Source: Papilionanthe hookeriana x Papilionanthe teres
Taxonomy: Eukaryota > Streptophyta > Magnoliopsida > Asparagales > Orchidaceae
Direction: 5' to 3'
Assembly (NCBI GenBank): GCA_022702705.1
Contig: CM040422.1
Coordinates: 34,495,270-34,559,269, forward strand
DNA length: 64,000 nt
The notes below the pieces were generated by a model. That model was given only the letters and a program-made list of their open reading frames with translations, did no database searches and was not told the DNA's origin. Shown one piece after another: positions 20,717-33,269 of the stretch. The number at the start of each line of letters is the position of its first letter. Positions within the stretch are counted from its first letter, which is position 1. The translations under genes were made by a program, and so were the position numbers.

Positions 20717-22052
20717 TGATGCAACCAGACTTTACTTAGATATTTTTAAATGCAAGATTTTGTTAACATCAAATTTAAATATTTATAATGATTTGGTAAA
20801 GTCCAAGCATTCAACGCAATTATACATATCATATCAAGTAAAACAGGGCTTTAGTGGAGTCCTGGTTATCGATCCCACAGGAAGGTTTTAAGTTGAAGAA
20901 AAGTGAAAGTTTTAACAAGTTAGAATAAAGCACTAGAAATTTCCTCTAACACTACTACTACTATGCAGAAAATAGTAACAACTAACTAAACTACAATTAC
21001 TTCTAATAACTTTGAAAATAGAATTAAATAACAGACACACTAAACTAAGTATTTGAAAGGTCTTTGATATGAGAAAATCATCTTTCTCCTTGCAATGAGA
21101 ATATGATGTGTGGATTGATATGGATTAATTATATAATTTATTATGTTCAATAGGAGCATAGATGATTCTTTACCTTTAGAAGAGTACCCCCTCCTCTAGA
21201 TAAGAAAAGAACATTGACACATTCTAAGTTTAGTTACTAATTCTAGGGCTAGGCTGGGAGGATACCGACTCTCACTTCGGGGCTCCCACTCACCTTTCAC
21301 CTGAAGGATAACCTTTGATATTAGTTACTAATCTTAGAACAAATCTGGAGATTTCAGCCTGTCACCCTGAAATCTCCACATTGAAGTCCTTCAGAACACA
21401 TTTCCCTATTTATTTGCACATAATTCCTATGAACTACGCAATTCATCCATGAAAATTGAATGGATCTTTCATTATTGTTGTAGAACATTAAATCCATTCA
21501 AACTTAATGTTCAACAACATATTTTAACATTTCAATTGGCCAGATCAAAAGTAAATTAAGTTCTAAATGAAAAACCATCACAATTTTTTCATCACATGAA
21601 AAGCACATCAAATCCACTTCAAACCATCATACATCTCTAAGCAAGAAGAAAGATAAAGAAGACTACTCAGAATTCATGGAGAAGTTACAATAAAAAATTT
21701 ATTTTATTTATAAAAGAAAAGTCATACAAACCACAAAAGGAAATACTACTTATCTCTTTCTCTTCCCTCATACAAACTCCTTGAATTTCCTTTGAATCCT
21801 CTTCTCTTATTTAAAACACTTGATTCTCTCTTAAGAATGGAAAGGAAGAAGTAATCTCTCACTTTACTCCTTCTCCTTCACTCCTTAGAGAAGAATCCCG
21901 CTCTTCTACACTAAACCCTAGCACTAAAAACTAAGAGAAAGTAATGGAATCCAAGAGAGCACACTTTAAAACTCTCTAGAACTCACTTCCCTCATCCAAA
22001 TTCAGTTATTTAAGAGTTAGAGATGAAATCCCAATTTTTGGTGGTGATGCAT
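20717..22052 (-). mobile_element. 5' LTR of Athila-like element Y (right end uncertain)
   Basis: The LTR starts (on +) TGATGCAACC beside the PBS. It carries the family blocks: CAGGGCTTTAGTGGAGTCC with TATCGATCCCACAGG (20846-20882), CTGGGAGGATACCGACTCTC (21254-21273), and the hairpin at 21347-21377. A weak TATA (TCTTAAATAA on minus) is at 22006-22015. The right end may be at the palindrome GGTGATGCATCACC (22041-22054) followed by CCCCAAAAC. By comparison with Z and W2 it could instead extend to about 22450. Confidence 0.7.
21347..21377 (-). other. Conserved LTR hairpin (GTGAC loop), Y copy
   Basis: A perfect 11-bp stem GGAGATTTCAG/CTGAAATCTCC encloses a 9-base loop that reads GGTGACAGG on the sense strand. 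It differs from the Z, W1 and W2 stems by a compensated C-G for U-A pair near the loop. Confidence 0.75.
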
Positions 22053-22794
22053 CACCCCCAAAACAGGATAGGTTTCATTGGGTGGACTTTTGGGGATGAA
22101 AAATTCAAATTGGTCTATATCATTCTCCATTTGTCTTTTTTTGCGTAATTGCCTCTCTTCTTGTCATTTTAATTTGTTGTTGCAATTTCACCTTTGAGAA
22201 TGAGTAAGTCCTGACATCAGTCTGTTGATACCATCAGCAGATGCTTCCGCGATTCACTGGGTTGTAGCCATTACTATTAATTTTAGAATTTCGGTTCTGA
22301 ATTTATGTTTATAAATGACTAGACTTTGTTCATGCATGATGTCATATTGTTCTCGAGCTTTTACTCTATTACATGTGTCCTATCTTCAACATCGTCTTGA
22401 TTAACAAGATATAACAATGATAATTGATATATCATTTCAAGTTATAGCATACAAGGTCAAAATGAATTGTTACTCCTTTGTAAATGTATCGAAGGTCCAA
22501 TGCCAAAGTGACACCATTTTGAAAAGTGAAAAGACGTATATTGTCAGACATTTTCCTGTAAGTGACAGGGTAATATAACATGTCGGACTAAATTTCATTT
22601 TCGAAATGTCTTTGTTAATTAAGAATTATTTTATTTAGTTTTGAAGGATTATGCTTATAAGTACCTACTTAGTAAGCACAAAAGAGATTTCAAGAGACAA
22701 AATAATGTTTTCATAAACAAGGAAAACCATTTTTATTATTTTTGCAGTTTATAAATAAGTCGTTATTTACAATGTTCATGTTGCATAATAATTT
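22053..22794. other. Unassigned stretch between Y LTR and E2 integrase
   Basis: No ORF, LTR boundary or PPT can be fixed. The part next to 22795 is the region downstream of the E2 pol gene. The part next to 22053 may be the rest of the Y LTR U3, as it has a GC-richer palindromic spot TTGATACCATCAGCAG at 22224-22239. The 3' LTR expected for E2 is not recognisable. Confidence 0.4.
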
Positions 22795-23980
22795 TTTAAG
22801 AAACACCGATTGAATGGGGGTAAGATTCTTTCTCCTTGGCAATTACCAATTGTTTGGATCCTCCAGAATGTCTTTTCAATTACATATGGGCCCTCTCATT
22901 TTGGTTCGAACTTTCCACCTATTTTTTGATGATCGTGTATAGGTCTTCGAAGCATTAAGACTAGTTCACTGATTTAGAAGGTTCTAGGATGAACTAATTT
23001 GTTGTGGGCTTGTATCATTTTTGCTTGATAGAGTTCCAGATTTTGTTGAGCTTGGAGACGATTGCCTTATAAACTTTGTAGTTCTTTAAGTCGTAACTTG
23101 GCATTTTCTTCCACAATTATTTTTTTTGCAACAGCAACTCTGAGAGAAGGAATTTGCACTACAAGTGGTAAAGTAGCCTCATAACCATATACTAGAGCAA
23201 ACAGTGTTGATCGTGTTGGTGTTCGATATGTAGTCCTATAGGTCTATAGAGCATCTATTAATCGTTCATGCCACTGTCTTGGATTGTTCACTAATGTCTT
23301 TTTCAAAATTTGTACCAATGTTTTGTACAAGGCTTCAGCTAAACCATTGGCATTAGGATAATAGATTCTGTAATACCTCCAGTCCATCCCATGTCTTTGA
23401 AAAAAAATATTCATTTTTGTATTTTTAAAGCCTAGTCCATTTCTAATATGAGCCTTCGAGGTAGTCAAAATCTATAGACAAAATGAGTCTTAAAAAATTA
23501 GAGAACTTATTCTATTTTAACTTCTCTGAGCAGTATTGCTTCTGCCCATTTGGAGAAGTAATCAGTGGCTGCCAAAATAAATTTATGGCCTTTAGAAAGT
23601 GGAGGGTCTTTATGGCCCACTATATCAGTGCCCCACACTCTAGTGGCTAAGATGCAACAGTTGGATGTAATACACATGGTAGTTGGTGTAAGACCCCTCC
23701 ATGAATTTGGCATTGATGGCATTTCTTTGCGACCTTGAGACAATCAGTTACCATTGTTGGTCAATAATATCCCATTCTTTTTATTTTCATTTTCTATTTA
23801 GGCTCATATTGGTGTGCACCACATAGAACTAAATGAAATTCTTTAACAATCTCTTGAGCTTCAATTTAGTTTAGGCATCTTAACCACATTTGGTCAAAAG
23901 ATCTTTTATCAAAGATGTCATTCACTAGAGCATAGAATAATGCTCTTTGTTTAATTTAAGTCGCAATAGAGTTATTTTCG
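22795..23980 (-). pseudogene. pol: Integrase of E2 (broken)
   Basis: Encodes the DDE recombinase that inserts retrotransposon cDNA. On the minus strand 23743-23507 gives GTDIVGHKDPPLSKGHKF and then ATDYFSKWAEAI, the strand with the first catalytic Asp (GTD). The second core motif, normally TDNG, reads HIRNGLGF near 23450, so the catalytic Asp is replaced by Arg. 23340-23260 keeps YYPNANGLAEALYKTLV with the catalytic Glu. The C-terminal part (to about 22795) reads KFEPK, stop, EGPYVIEKTFWRIQ, typical of the Tat integrase tail. Stops and frame changes lie between the blocks. Confidence 0.85.
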
Positions 23981-24239
23981 GGTAATCTTCCAGTCTGTAA
24001 ATATTGAATAATCAGTCGCCACTAATCAACATTTTCTTCGTCAATTATTGTTTTCATGTTTTCACTGATCTTATGTTGTTTGTACAAGTCAATTTGAGAA
24101 AGAATTTGTCATCCATTTATGGAGATCAAAATATCATCTTCTTTTGTACTAGCAAATTCTTTGCTAGTTTTGCCAAAGAATCTACTGAAGAATTGTCTCG
24201 TCTTGGAATTAGGAATAAAGTTACATCAAGAATTTGTTG

Positions 24240-24587
24240 AAGCAGTATCAAGAATTTGTTGAAGCATTTTTCGAGTGTAATAGGAATATTGTTCTAATTG
24301 AGGTTCAAAGTCTTATATTTGCCTGCAGTTTGATTGATAATCAGTTGAGAGTCTTCATGGATGTTGATATTTCTTATTTCCATTAGTATTGTCAATTCTA
24401 CAATGGTTATAAGCACTTCATATTCGGCTTCATTGTTCGTACATGGTTCAATTAAATGATAGGAAAATGGCATCATTGCTTTGTCCGAAGTAATGAAAAT
24501 TAATCCTAATTTAGCTTTTCCTAGTATAATTGTGTGTTTGTCTTTATCTTTTCAAGCAGATAAAACTCCATCAAAATACAGTTGCCA
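24240..24587 (-). pseudogene. pol: Additional RNase H (aRNH) of E2
   Basis: On the minus strand the motif CTNNEAEYEVLI carries the catalytic Glu and NIHEDSQLIINQ the catalytic Asp of an RNase H fold, then the Gly-Lys-Tyr tail follows. It lies between the normal RNase H and integrase. A second, archaeal-like RNase H in this position is diagnostic of the Tat lineage. The frame at 24476-24294 is short, with stops on both sides. Confidence 0.8.
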
Positions 24588-26030
24588 TCATTTCATAGTT
24601 GAACTTTTCACTTCTAATATTTGTTCATCAGGTAAATCATCATTGAGAGGTGATCCTGTTGGATTTGGATTTGCTGCTAAGAAATCTGGCAAGATTTGTC
24701 CTTTGATAGCACATAATGGTACAAATGTTATGTCTAACTGGAGCAGTCTCATTGCCCATCTTGCTAATCTTCCAGAAAGTTTCGGTTGTGTTATTAGATA
24801 TTGTAGTGGGTTAACTCTTGAAATAAAAGTTACCTTGTAAGAAAGCATATAGTGCCTCAGTTTTTGAACTGCAAAAATCAAGGCTAAGCAATGTTTTTTA
24901 ATTGTGGGGTATTTTATTTCTATCAGAACCAAACAGTAGCTCAAATAATATAATGTATTTTCTTTTCCCTCTTTGTTTACTTGCGCTACTAATGCTCCAA
25001 GGGAATTATCCAATGCCACGGTGTAACAAATTAGAGGTCTTCCTAACACAGGGGCTGCTAAGACAGGTGTTGTCAAGTATTGTTTAATACTTTCAAAGGT
25101 TTGTTGGCGTTTTTCATCCCACACAAATTTGGTATCTTTTCTGGTTAGGGTAGGGAAAGGTTGACACCTACCTGAAAAATTGGAAATAAAGCATCTTATA
25201 TACGCTAATTTTGTTTGAAATGATCTCAATTGAGTTAGATTCTTAGGAGGAGGCATATTGAGGATGGCCTCAATTTTGAGTGGATCGATTTCAATTCCAC
25301 GATGTCGAACAACAAATCCTAAAAATTTCTCTGAAATAACACCGAAAGCGCATTTTAAGGGAATCATTTTAAGATTATAATGTCGTAATCTTTTGAAGAC
25401 AATTCTCAAATCGTACAAATGATCATCATTTTGTTTACTATTGACAACTAAATCATCCACATAACATTCGACTTGATTATGTATTAGTTCATCAAAAATC
25501 TGTGTCATGGCTATTTGATAGGTTGTACCAGCATTTTTCAATCCAAACGACATAACTTTGTATCAATATATCCCTATGGGTGTTCTGAAGGCTGTATTTG
25601 CTTTATCTTCTGAAAATATTTTAATTTGATTATATCCTGATGATCCATCAATAATGGAAAATATTGCGTGTTTGGATGCTATATAACCATTAATTCTAGT
25701 ATTGGGAAAGGGAATTCATCTTTCAGACATGGTTTCTTCAAGTTCCTGAAATCAATACAAACCCTTATTTTGGCCATTTTTCTTTCTAACTGGGACCACA
25801 TTAGCTAGCCATGTCGAGTAATTTTCTTCTCGTATTAAACCGGCCTCAATTAATTTCTTAACTTCGGCGATGACTTGTCGTTCTATTTTGACACAAATCC
25901 TTCTTGGAGCTTGCTTAACAGGGATTATGATTTAATTTATCCCAGGTTTGTGGATTGCGACTTCTGGAGCTAATCCAAACATTTCATCATAAGTCCAGGC
26001 AAAGCAATCCTTATATTTTGTCAACAGTTG
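24588..26030 (-). pseudogene. pol: Reverse transcriptase and RNase H of E2
   Basis: The best-preserved coding module. The N-terminal RT begins near 26000 (KYKDCFAWTYDEM). Damaged frames follow through the fingers and the first catalytic region (FSIIDGSSGYNQI). The frame 25553-24588 is open for 321 codons: MSFGLKNAGTTYQ, the catalytic YVDD box in VECYVDDLVV, then FLGFVVRHRGIEI, then the connection, and RNase H motifs (VALDNSLGALVAQ, KHCLALIFAVQKLRHY, ARWAMRLLQLDI). It would copy element RNA to cDNA in the particle. The sequence is closely Tat-like (Ogre/Retand). About four stops or frameshifts lie upstream of 25553. Confidence 0.9.
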
Positions 26031-26818
26031 AATCATTTCTTTTGCTTCTATGTCATTAAGAAATGAACTAATGAAATTTTATTTCAAATTTTCATCAGTT
26101 CATAGATTTATTTCTCTGAATCCATCAACTGTTGATTTAATTTCCTCTTCCAATTATGGAGGAGCATCTTCGATTAGAAGATTAGATGTTGGTTCAGAGT
26201 TATGTTCTTCATTGATGATTAGGCAAAATTCTGTATCATCTAGAGATTCGAGAGTACCAAACCCAATACCCACTTTAGAGGTAGGATTTCATCTATTATT
26301 ATCCCACATGTGTTCATTGAAATGTGGTTGTTTTGAAGACCATTAATTGAGCATTAAACTATTTTTAATAAATTTTGGGCCCTAGGAGAATACAACTCAA
26401 AAGGAGTTTTCATTGATTTTGGAAGATTTTAATCTTCTAATTTTACATCGGTTTTAGTTCTAAAAGAAATAGAGTCAAGTCTAAACTTAATTAGTTTTTT
26501 ATCATCACCTTATACTTCTTTGAGCACTAAATTCTCAATCTTAGCAGTAGAGATTGGAGTTAGAGTTATAAAGTGTATATGATGATTAATTTTCTCATAC
26601 ATAGACTCAAATTGTTTTTCTTTGTCTTCTTCTTCAAGAGATATTTTGAATTGAGGTTCTTTTATAACCACTGAAGTTGCTTCTTCTTTCATATCTTCTT
26701 CAAAATCCAGGTGAATTTTGAACTTCAATGGTTTCTTCAGTGTGACAGTCTGGGTTTTCTTTCCCTCATCCTTCTCCCCAACCTCGACCTCGGGTATGGG
26801 TTTGATGAGAACCACCAC
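26031..26818 (-). pseudogene. pol: Protease-RT linker of E2
   Basis: Minus-strand frame 26818-26510 (102 codons) is highly charged: MVVLIKPIPEVEVGEKDEGK, then long Lys/Glu-rich stretches. No known domain. Tat elements have a variable linker here. X at 2880-2975 aligns with its first part. The remaining 26500-26031 reads in broken frames up to the RT start. Confidence 0.6.
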
Positions 26819-27717
26819 CCTTCACCTTTATTAAAGAATACCCTTTTTCATTAATTTTCTTTTCTTTGTATTTTTCTTTTATATTCACCATTGTCTCTCT
26901 GGAGAATATTGTTTTTTTATATGAGCACAATATGCAGCATCTTCTTGTATAACAATTTTATGGATTGAAAATGGTTGCCGATCTTCTATAATACAACATT
27001 CTTATCCTTTTTGTAAATATTTTATGCATTTTTGCAGTGAAGAGGGAACTATTTTAGGCTCATGAAGTAATGGTCTACCAAGTAAGGCATTAAAAGAAGT
27101 ATCAAAGTCAATGATATGGAATTTTGCTGTTGCCACCAAGTCATCTATCTTTAGGAGCAACGTTATTGATCCTAGAGCTCGTTCTCCTTGTTGATTAAAT
27201 ATTCATAACATCATTGCATCTCTTGATAGTTGGGATGCATCAATATCGAAATATGCAAGAGTTCATAAATTTATTATGTTAATCGAGGCACCAGGGTCAA
27301 TAAGCACCCTTGAAAGTGTCATCATTTATATTCACTATGAGGTATACTGGAAGAGTATGCTCGATCGTTCCAAGTAACAAGTCATTGTCAGAAATGGTAA
27401 TCTTTGTTGATTCTTCTAATAACCAGCTTCATTTTGAGTGAAGCTAGCAAGTTGAGTTAAGCAAATATCTGGATCTAATAGAGCTTTTATCAATGACTCT
27501 CTCATTTCTTTGGAGAGAATAAGAGCATCATAAATACTAAATTTTCCTGGTAATTTTTTCCAAGTGAGCTAATACATTATAGTTCACCTTGTTATGAAGA
27601 TTCTCCTCATTTCTTTCATGGCGTTGTGGATGTATTGGAGGAACGATCTTTTCCCAAAGTAACTATTTGTTTTTCATTTTCTTGGGAAGCCATTCTGGAG
27701 GGTAGAATATTTCTACT
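26819..27717 (-). pseudogene. pol: Aspartic protease region of E2
   Basis: Broken minus-strand frames contain VLIDPGASINIINL (active site, about 27310-27270), FNQQGERALGSITLLLKIDD, FNALLGRPLLHEPKIV and IEDRQPFSIHKIVIQEDAAY. All of these align with X 2977-3891. At least five stops or frame shifts interrupt it, so it is more decayed than X. Confidence 0.8.
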
Positions 27718-28560
27718 TCACAAATTAATTTCAACTATTTCTTCATGTTTATTGCCTGACTCTTTAATCTCTGAGTTTAATGATTCCACTTCTATGGAAA
27801 TTGGGGTTCCTTGTAGCTGGAGTGTGGCAATATCACTTTCATCTTTATCATTGTCAGAATTATCATTAATGTTATTATCTTTTTGATTGTCATTAGATTG
27901 ATCATGTAAGATTTGAGTATTTTCTTCAGAATATGAATGATAATTTTTAGAGGTATCACCCAAAATAGACAAAATGTAAGCAGAACTGGAAGTGTTAAAA
28001 TATTCATAGTAGTGGTAGAAAGAAATTCATACAAGGTCAACGACCCGAGGGATTTTCTCCCTTCATCCTAGACAACTATCCTAGTAGGAGATGGAGAAAC
28101 ATAAAAGCTAGGAAATACAGAAGGAACTGTAGTCCCTATATCTAGAAGATCTCTAATCCTTTTTTATTTTTTATTTTTTTTTATTTCCTTTCTTGTAAGA
28201 TTTTGTGACTTGAATGTCCATAAGGATCTCCTCAGAAGATTTACCTTGAACAGTATTGTCTTCGTTCTTATTGTCAGGATTAAGATTATCAACTGAGATC
28301 ATATTGATCGAACCTTTTTCAGGTTCTTTCAAATATTCTTTCGGGATTACTATATTTTCTTCTTTAAAATTATGCTTTAACTAGTCTTTAAAGACAAAAC
28401 ATTCTTCAATCTTATGTCCAAGCATTCTGTGGTAAGGACAGTAATTGGGATTGTTCTTCATGTTAATTTCTGCTGGCCTTTAGTTTCAGGAAGCTTGAAT
28501 TCTGATATTTTCAGCAGGCTATGAAATATTTTGCTGACAACTTCTGTCTTAAACGGATAT
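27718..28560 (-). pseudogene. gag: Gag C-terminus and acidic linker of E2
   Basis: Frame 27972-27718 encodes an acidic Asn/Asp-rich linker ending EIVEINL, matching the X linker before INLRSGKIL. Farther upstream HRMLGHKIEECFVFKD (about 28440-28390) is the Cys/His motif of Tat Gag, followed by NIVIPKEYLKEPEKGSINM. Several frames are needed to read through. Confidence 0.65.
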
Positions 28561-29660
28561 TCTTTATTCATTCTTTCAGCCATTGTTCTCTTTGTCTGCT
28601 GGTACTGGGAACAGTTGTTGAAGTTTTATTTGAAAAGAAGTTTGTGGTGATTATTGACTCCGTCATTTTGTTTTGTTCAGGTTGAACTTGCATTACTTGG
28701 TTACCCTTCCTTACAACATTTCCCGACTTCTTTTCAAATGGTTTGATAGACTTTGTCATTTCGGTCTTTTCCGATGCAGTCATCTACTTAGCTTCTACTT
28801 GAAGATTGGCAGCTTTACTGAGTAATTTTTCAAATGTTTTTTTTTGTGAATCCATTGAGCATAAATGCTCTAAGACCATTGATATTTTTAAGCAAGATTT
28901 CAATTGTGTGCTATTCTTGGAGCTGCGATTCACATTTCATGCTGAGATTTCTCCAACTCAAAATGTAATCCGCTAAACTTTCTTCTGGATATTGCTTTTC
29001 TACAACCAAATCACCAACCGTAGTAGGTGTTGTGCTCCAGCGAATCGTTGAATGAAAAGACTTTCAAGTTCTGTAAAAGTCTTAACAGATCCATTAGGAA
29101 GTTCTGCATACCAATCAAACACAACTCTGGTGAGACTGTTGACAAAATTGACGGAACATAAGAGCATCACTTCCTCCCGCATTACAACAACTTGCTCTGA
29201 AGTGTGCAAGATGCTGACAAGAATTACCAGTCCCGTCAAACATTTTGAAAAGAGGAGGAACAAAACCTCTAGGGTATTGAACAGAATCAAATTCCTCTAG
29301 ATAGGGTCTACCCTTTGGAATTAATGATCCAGCTTTTACCTAAGCCATTGTTTCTTTTATTTTTTGTTCTAGCAATAGCGTAATTTCTTTTTCTTGAACT
29401 CCACTTTGAGAAGATTTCTTTTTTATTTTGATTGCTTTCTTCAATTTCTTTTGGCTCTCTTTTGTCCTCCAAAATGTATTGCCTCTGGTCTAATTATTTC
29501 AACAGCACGCAATGGATTTGTTGGTGGATTTTGTATAACTGCCATTAATTCTTCCATTTTTTGTTCAAGATGATTAATTTTTTCATCCCTTTGTTGGATA
29601 GCTGCTCTTAATTCTTTTGTCGTGTCTTCTTCACTTAATTCTCATGATAAGGAGGTAGAT
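28561..29660 (-). pseudogene. gag: Gag core of E2
   Basis: Minus-strand segments match the X Gag core in order: YPRGFVPPLFKMFDG, FDWYAELPNGSVKTFTELE with LFIQRFAGAQH, then GDLVVEKQYPEESLADYIL, then KCESQLQE and HTIEILLKNI. The upstream part (29640-29400) is Glu/Lys-rich and likely coiled coil. Frames 29290-29000 and 28783-28568 are the longest open pieces. It formed the particle shell in the ancestral element. Confidence 0.8.
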
Positions 29661-30790
29661 CGTGTTTCAACCATATTTATCTCGGTGACTTACTCATTTG
29701 AACAATTCAAAGAATTATTCTTTCTTCATATTGAGAATTGCTTGATGTCATTTTTCAATTTCTTCAATCTTTTTTCTAATGATTTCATATGATGCTTTCA
29801 CAACTTTGCTCCCGAGAACTGTTTACAGGGGTACTCATGGTATCTGAGATTCCTCCTAATGATTCTCATCTCCATACATTATCTTTGAGTATAGGACGAG
29901 ATATCATAGGAAGTTTATCATTATTTTTTGAATAAGAAGGGTCTCCATGTTGTAGCATTTAAACCAAAGCAGTCATTTTAGCAGACGTGTCTTATGCTTT
30001 CAATATTAATTTATTATGCTTAATTCTATTTCTCGTGACGACCACATCTTTTATTCATGGGCCCAGACAAAATTTCACTGGTACCCGAGTATAGTGACTG
30101 TCCATTGGGAATTGTTGATCACCTTTTAAGTAAGTAGAATCTTCAATTAAAAGGATCATTCTTTTCATTGTTGTAGAGAACACACATCTCATTTTATCTA
30201 ACAGTAAGAAAATTGAACACCTGTCTTTCCGTGCTAATCTTTTAAACACAGAGTATAGCAAGAATTGATGGAGAATTTCTGGGTTGGAAAGTATTTTCTT
30301 CATATTCAATAGGTATTAGAATATATCAGATTTCTTTTGAAAAGGAAGGGTTCCTGAAAACACTTTGTTCAAATTCAGATGTTTCAAAATTATTATTTTT
30401 GTTCCACCTTCTCCTTCTTTTGAGAGAACGAGCTTTATTTCTTCATTAAGTTTTTGAACAAGATCCAACTTCATATATGGATGGAGGTGGGATGTCGTTT
30501 TCTTGTTCAACACAAATTTTCTTTCCTTTTTTTTCAAGTTGTCTTTCCATTTCTTCAATATATTGTTCTTAAAGCATGTATTGAGGTAATTCTTCTATAA
30601 AGTTAAGAAAATCTTCATAAGGTTCTAGATTGAATTCTTTAAAGGATTGCATATCGGTTTGATATGGATTTTCTAATGAAAATTCAGTTTCATTAAATGA
30701 TCCAAAATCATTTTGATAAAGGCAAACATCTTCCTCAATTGGTGTATTGAAATCTTGATAATTGGAAAATACTGAATCCAAAAATTCCAT
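29661..30790 (-). pseudogene. gag: Gag N-terminal region of E2
   Basis: The putative start is the ATG at 30790 (MEFLDSVFSNYQDF), about 190 bp inside the PBS. The frame 30790-30570 is acidic with many Phe and Tyr. It is followed by a Lys-rich frame (30558-30316) and then 30309-30055, which contains VFKRLARKDRCSIF, homologous to X VFERLAQRERCSVV. No enzymatic motif. The N-terminal 70 residues have no counterpart in X. Confidence 0.6.
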
Positions 30791-30999
30791 TGTAAATTTT
30801 TTGAAAATTTAAGGAGAATAAAATGTTATGGACTCATTTACAAACTGGGAATTTATCTTCTTATTTTATTTTATCATTGAACAAATGTCAAAAATAACTC
30901 TTCAAAGAGATGGATGTGGTCCTAAAGGTTAAAACATCAAGTGAAAACAAGTTATTTAGCATGAGATGAGAAGAAAGATGCTCCCCAACAGAGTCTCCA
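30791..30999 (-). promoter_or_regulatory. Leader and PBS of E2
   Basis: The PBS at 30999-30981 reads TGGAGACTCTGTTGGGGAG on the minus strand, the tRNA-Arg-type PBS of Ogre/Retand elements (TGGCGACTC...) with a few changes. A 190-bp leader without ORFs separates it from the first Gag ATG at 30790. Confidence 0.75.
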
Positions 31000-31249
31000 A
31001 ATAAAATCTCTTATCGGCGTTCGGGTCCGTGTCAGAGATTTTCTCGGTGTTAATGTCCATGTCATTTTAGAGTTGCCACTCTGTTTATCTATAATGTTGC
31101 CATAATCTTCAATAATTCTTATTTCTTTGGATCCTGTAGAAGGATCCTTAGATAATAAGAAATTTGAAGAAAATAAGGGCTAATAAGATAGAAAACAGTA
31201 GAAAAAGAGATGTCGGTGATAATCTTTATGAGATAAGATTCTAGAATGT

Positions 31250-31395
31250 CTTATCCTAAAAGTTCTATGTAAGGATAATAAGATTTATTTAACCAAATAT
31301 TTTTAGATAGAATATCTATTATGAGTTCTTTAAAACTCCAATAAGAGCAAGATCTTATAGTTAATTACATCTTAGAAAATTATGATTGTCTAAGA
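31250..31395 (-). other. U5 three-hairpin module, E2
   Basis: Arms on +: CTTATCCT/AGGATAATAAG (31250-31282), ATAAGA/TCTTAT around GCAAGA (31341-31358), CTTAGA/TCTAAG (31371-31395). All three stems differ in sequence from the SL copies but still pair, while the flanking TAGTTAATTACATCTTA is identical. Confidence 0.7.
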
Positions 31396-31699
31396 AAACT
31401 TCTAATTAATGTTAATCACTTGTTTCCTAAAATGTTTTAAGGAAAGAAATATCAATTTTCAATCCTAAGGGTAATGTTTCATACTACCCTAAAAGTTTAA
31501 TTTTGTCAATTTTTATTTTTGTTTTGTTTTTTGTCGTTATTAATTGTTCTATCAATGTCATTCGTTTTATTGTCATTTTTGTCATTTGTTTGACGGCTAT
31601 CCTAAAATTTTAGGTTTTGTTTTGTCTTGGTTTTGTCAATTTAATGTTGTTTGTTTTATTTGTTTTGTCAATGTCATTTATCTCACCTTCGGAATGTTG

Positions 31700-32010
31700 T
31701 CCTGTAAAACAAAATTAGAACACCCTATAACATGCAAAGAAAATCTAAAACGAAAGTAATGTCATTGCTCCATTTTAGTTATCATACAAAACAGAGTTAG
31801 CACACCCTATAACATGGAAAAGAAATCTAAAACAAAATTAATGTCGTCATTTCATTTTAATCGTCCTACAAAACAGAGTTAGCATATCCTATAACATGCA
31901 AAGAAAATCTAAAAATAAGTTAATGTTGTCGTTTTGTTTTAATCATCATGCAAAATAGAGTTAGCACATCCTATAACATGCAAAGAAAATCTAAAGCAAA
32001 ACTTATTTTC
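31700..32010. repeat. Tandem repeat, about 81-bp unit, in E2 LTR
   Basis: Four units, each with GAGTTAGCACACCCTATAAC followed by CATGCAAAGAAAATCTAAA and then a TTTTAATCATC block. The last copy is partial. Confidence 0.75.
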
Positions 32011-32389
32011 ATCCTGTAAAAGGAAATAATATCAGATTTAAAAGAAATAATGTCAATTATTCTTCTTAAGTCTTTTATTTTATTCCATTATATTTTGGAT
32101 AACCCGGTGAAGATGCGACTAGCTCCGACATCCCAGGGTCATCAGGGGCATTAATTTACTAAGTTTGAAAGGTTTTTAAGCTAGGACTGGAAGACTTCTA
32201 TCAACAACTAGGAATGCATCATTCGAGAAATCTTTGTATACTAAAAACACTGTGGTTCAAGTCGTATTTGATGATGTTTGTTCATTAAGGTTTCATTTAA
32301 GTTTTAAAGTCTTTTTACAATTTTAGGTGGAAAATTTTAGGTCATTTCTGATTTTTTTTAAGATTTTTTATTTCATGCCTTTAATGTCA

Positions 32390-33250
32390 ATTTATTTTAA
32401 ATTTTAAAAACCTTAGATTCGTCATTATTTGAATCTAAATGATTTTTTTGGTTTAATATCTTTTGAACTTAAAGATTTTTTATTTAAGTTTTGAAAAATT
32501 AGATTTGATGTCATTAAATTTAAAGTTTAAGACTTTTAGATTCATTTTCGATTGAATCTAAAGACTGGTTTAATTTGATTTTAGAAATCATATTTAATGT
32601 CTGATTAGATCTAAAAATTTAGATTCAACGTTATATGAATTCAAAGATTTTGATCTAATATCATTAAGTCGTTTGGAAACTAGATTCAATGCCAATTTGA
32701 ATCTAATGATTTTGATTAGATGTAGATAGAATCTAGCAAAAGTTAGACTTTAAAATTTTAGATTCGATGTCTTTTCAATCCAAAATAAATGCTAAGTCTA
32801 ATTGTATTAAACTCAGATAAAATCTAACATAAGTTAGATTTTAGAATTCTAGATTCAAATGACAAGTCTAATATGGATTAGACTTAGATAAGTTTAACAT
32901 TAGTTAAACTTTTATTTTTAGATTCAATGTCATTTGAAACTAAAAATATGTTAAGTCTAATATGTATTAAACTTAAATAAATTCTTTTGATATTAGGTTC
33001 AATGTCGTTTGAATCTAATATCTTTGATTTGATCTTTAAAGTAGTTTGAACTTTAATTAAGAAATTTTGGCTCAAATTGATTTTAAGTCAAAAATTTTAT
33101 TTTAGTTCAATGTGGGTTCAATTTATTATTTAAGTTAACCTAGGGTAAGTTATCCTAAGTTAGAAATGTTGAATTAGCTTCAATATGGGTTGAACCTAAG
33201 GTTTAAATTAACTTGGGCACCTAAGTTAGAAATGTTGAGCTAATCTTGAG
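32390..33250. repeat. Degenerate palindrome-rich array in E2 LTR
   Basis: Many short inverted repeats of the form TTAGATTCAA...TTGAATCTAA, spaced irregularly, with variants such as GGTTCAA/TTGAACC. It is the decayed edge of the array that continues at 55309. Confidence 0.65.
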
Positions 33251-33269
33251 TTCATATCTGTTAGAACTT

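Noticed and set aside
22576..22600. TGTCGGACTAAATTT resembling the TGTCGGC LTR terminus, considered as the missing 3' LTR of E2
   Set aside because: Only about 200 bp separate it from the integrase end, no GGTCAACA end or polypurine tract follows, and none of the U5 hairpin module is present.
24481..24840. A 119-codon plus-strand ORF
   Set aside because: It is the antisense shadow of the RNase H end of E2; RT/RNase H motifs lie on the minus strand.
31021..33250. Regularly spaced repeats considered as a CRISPR-like array
   Set aside because: The units are direct tandem repeats without unique spacers, inside a plant LTR.
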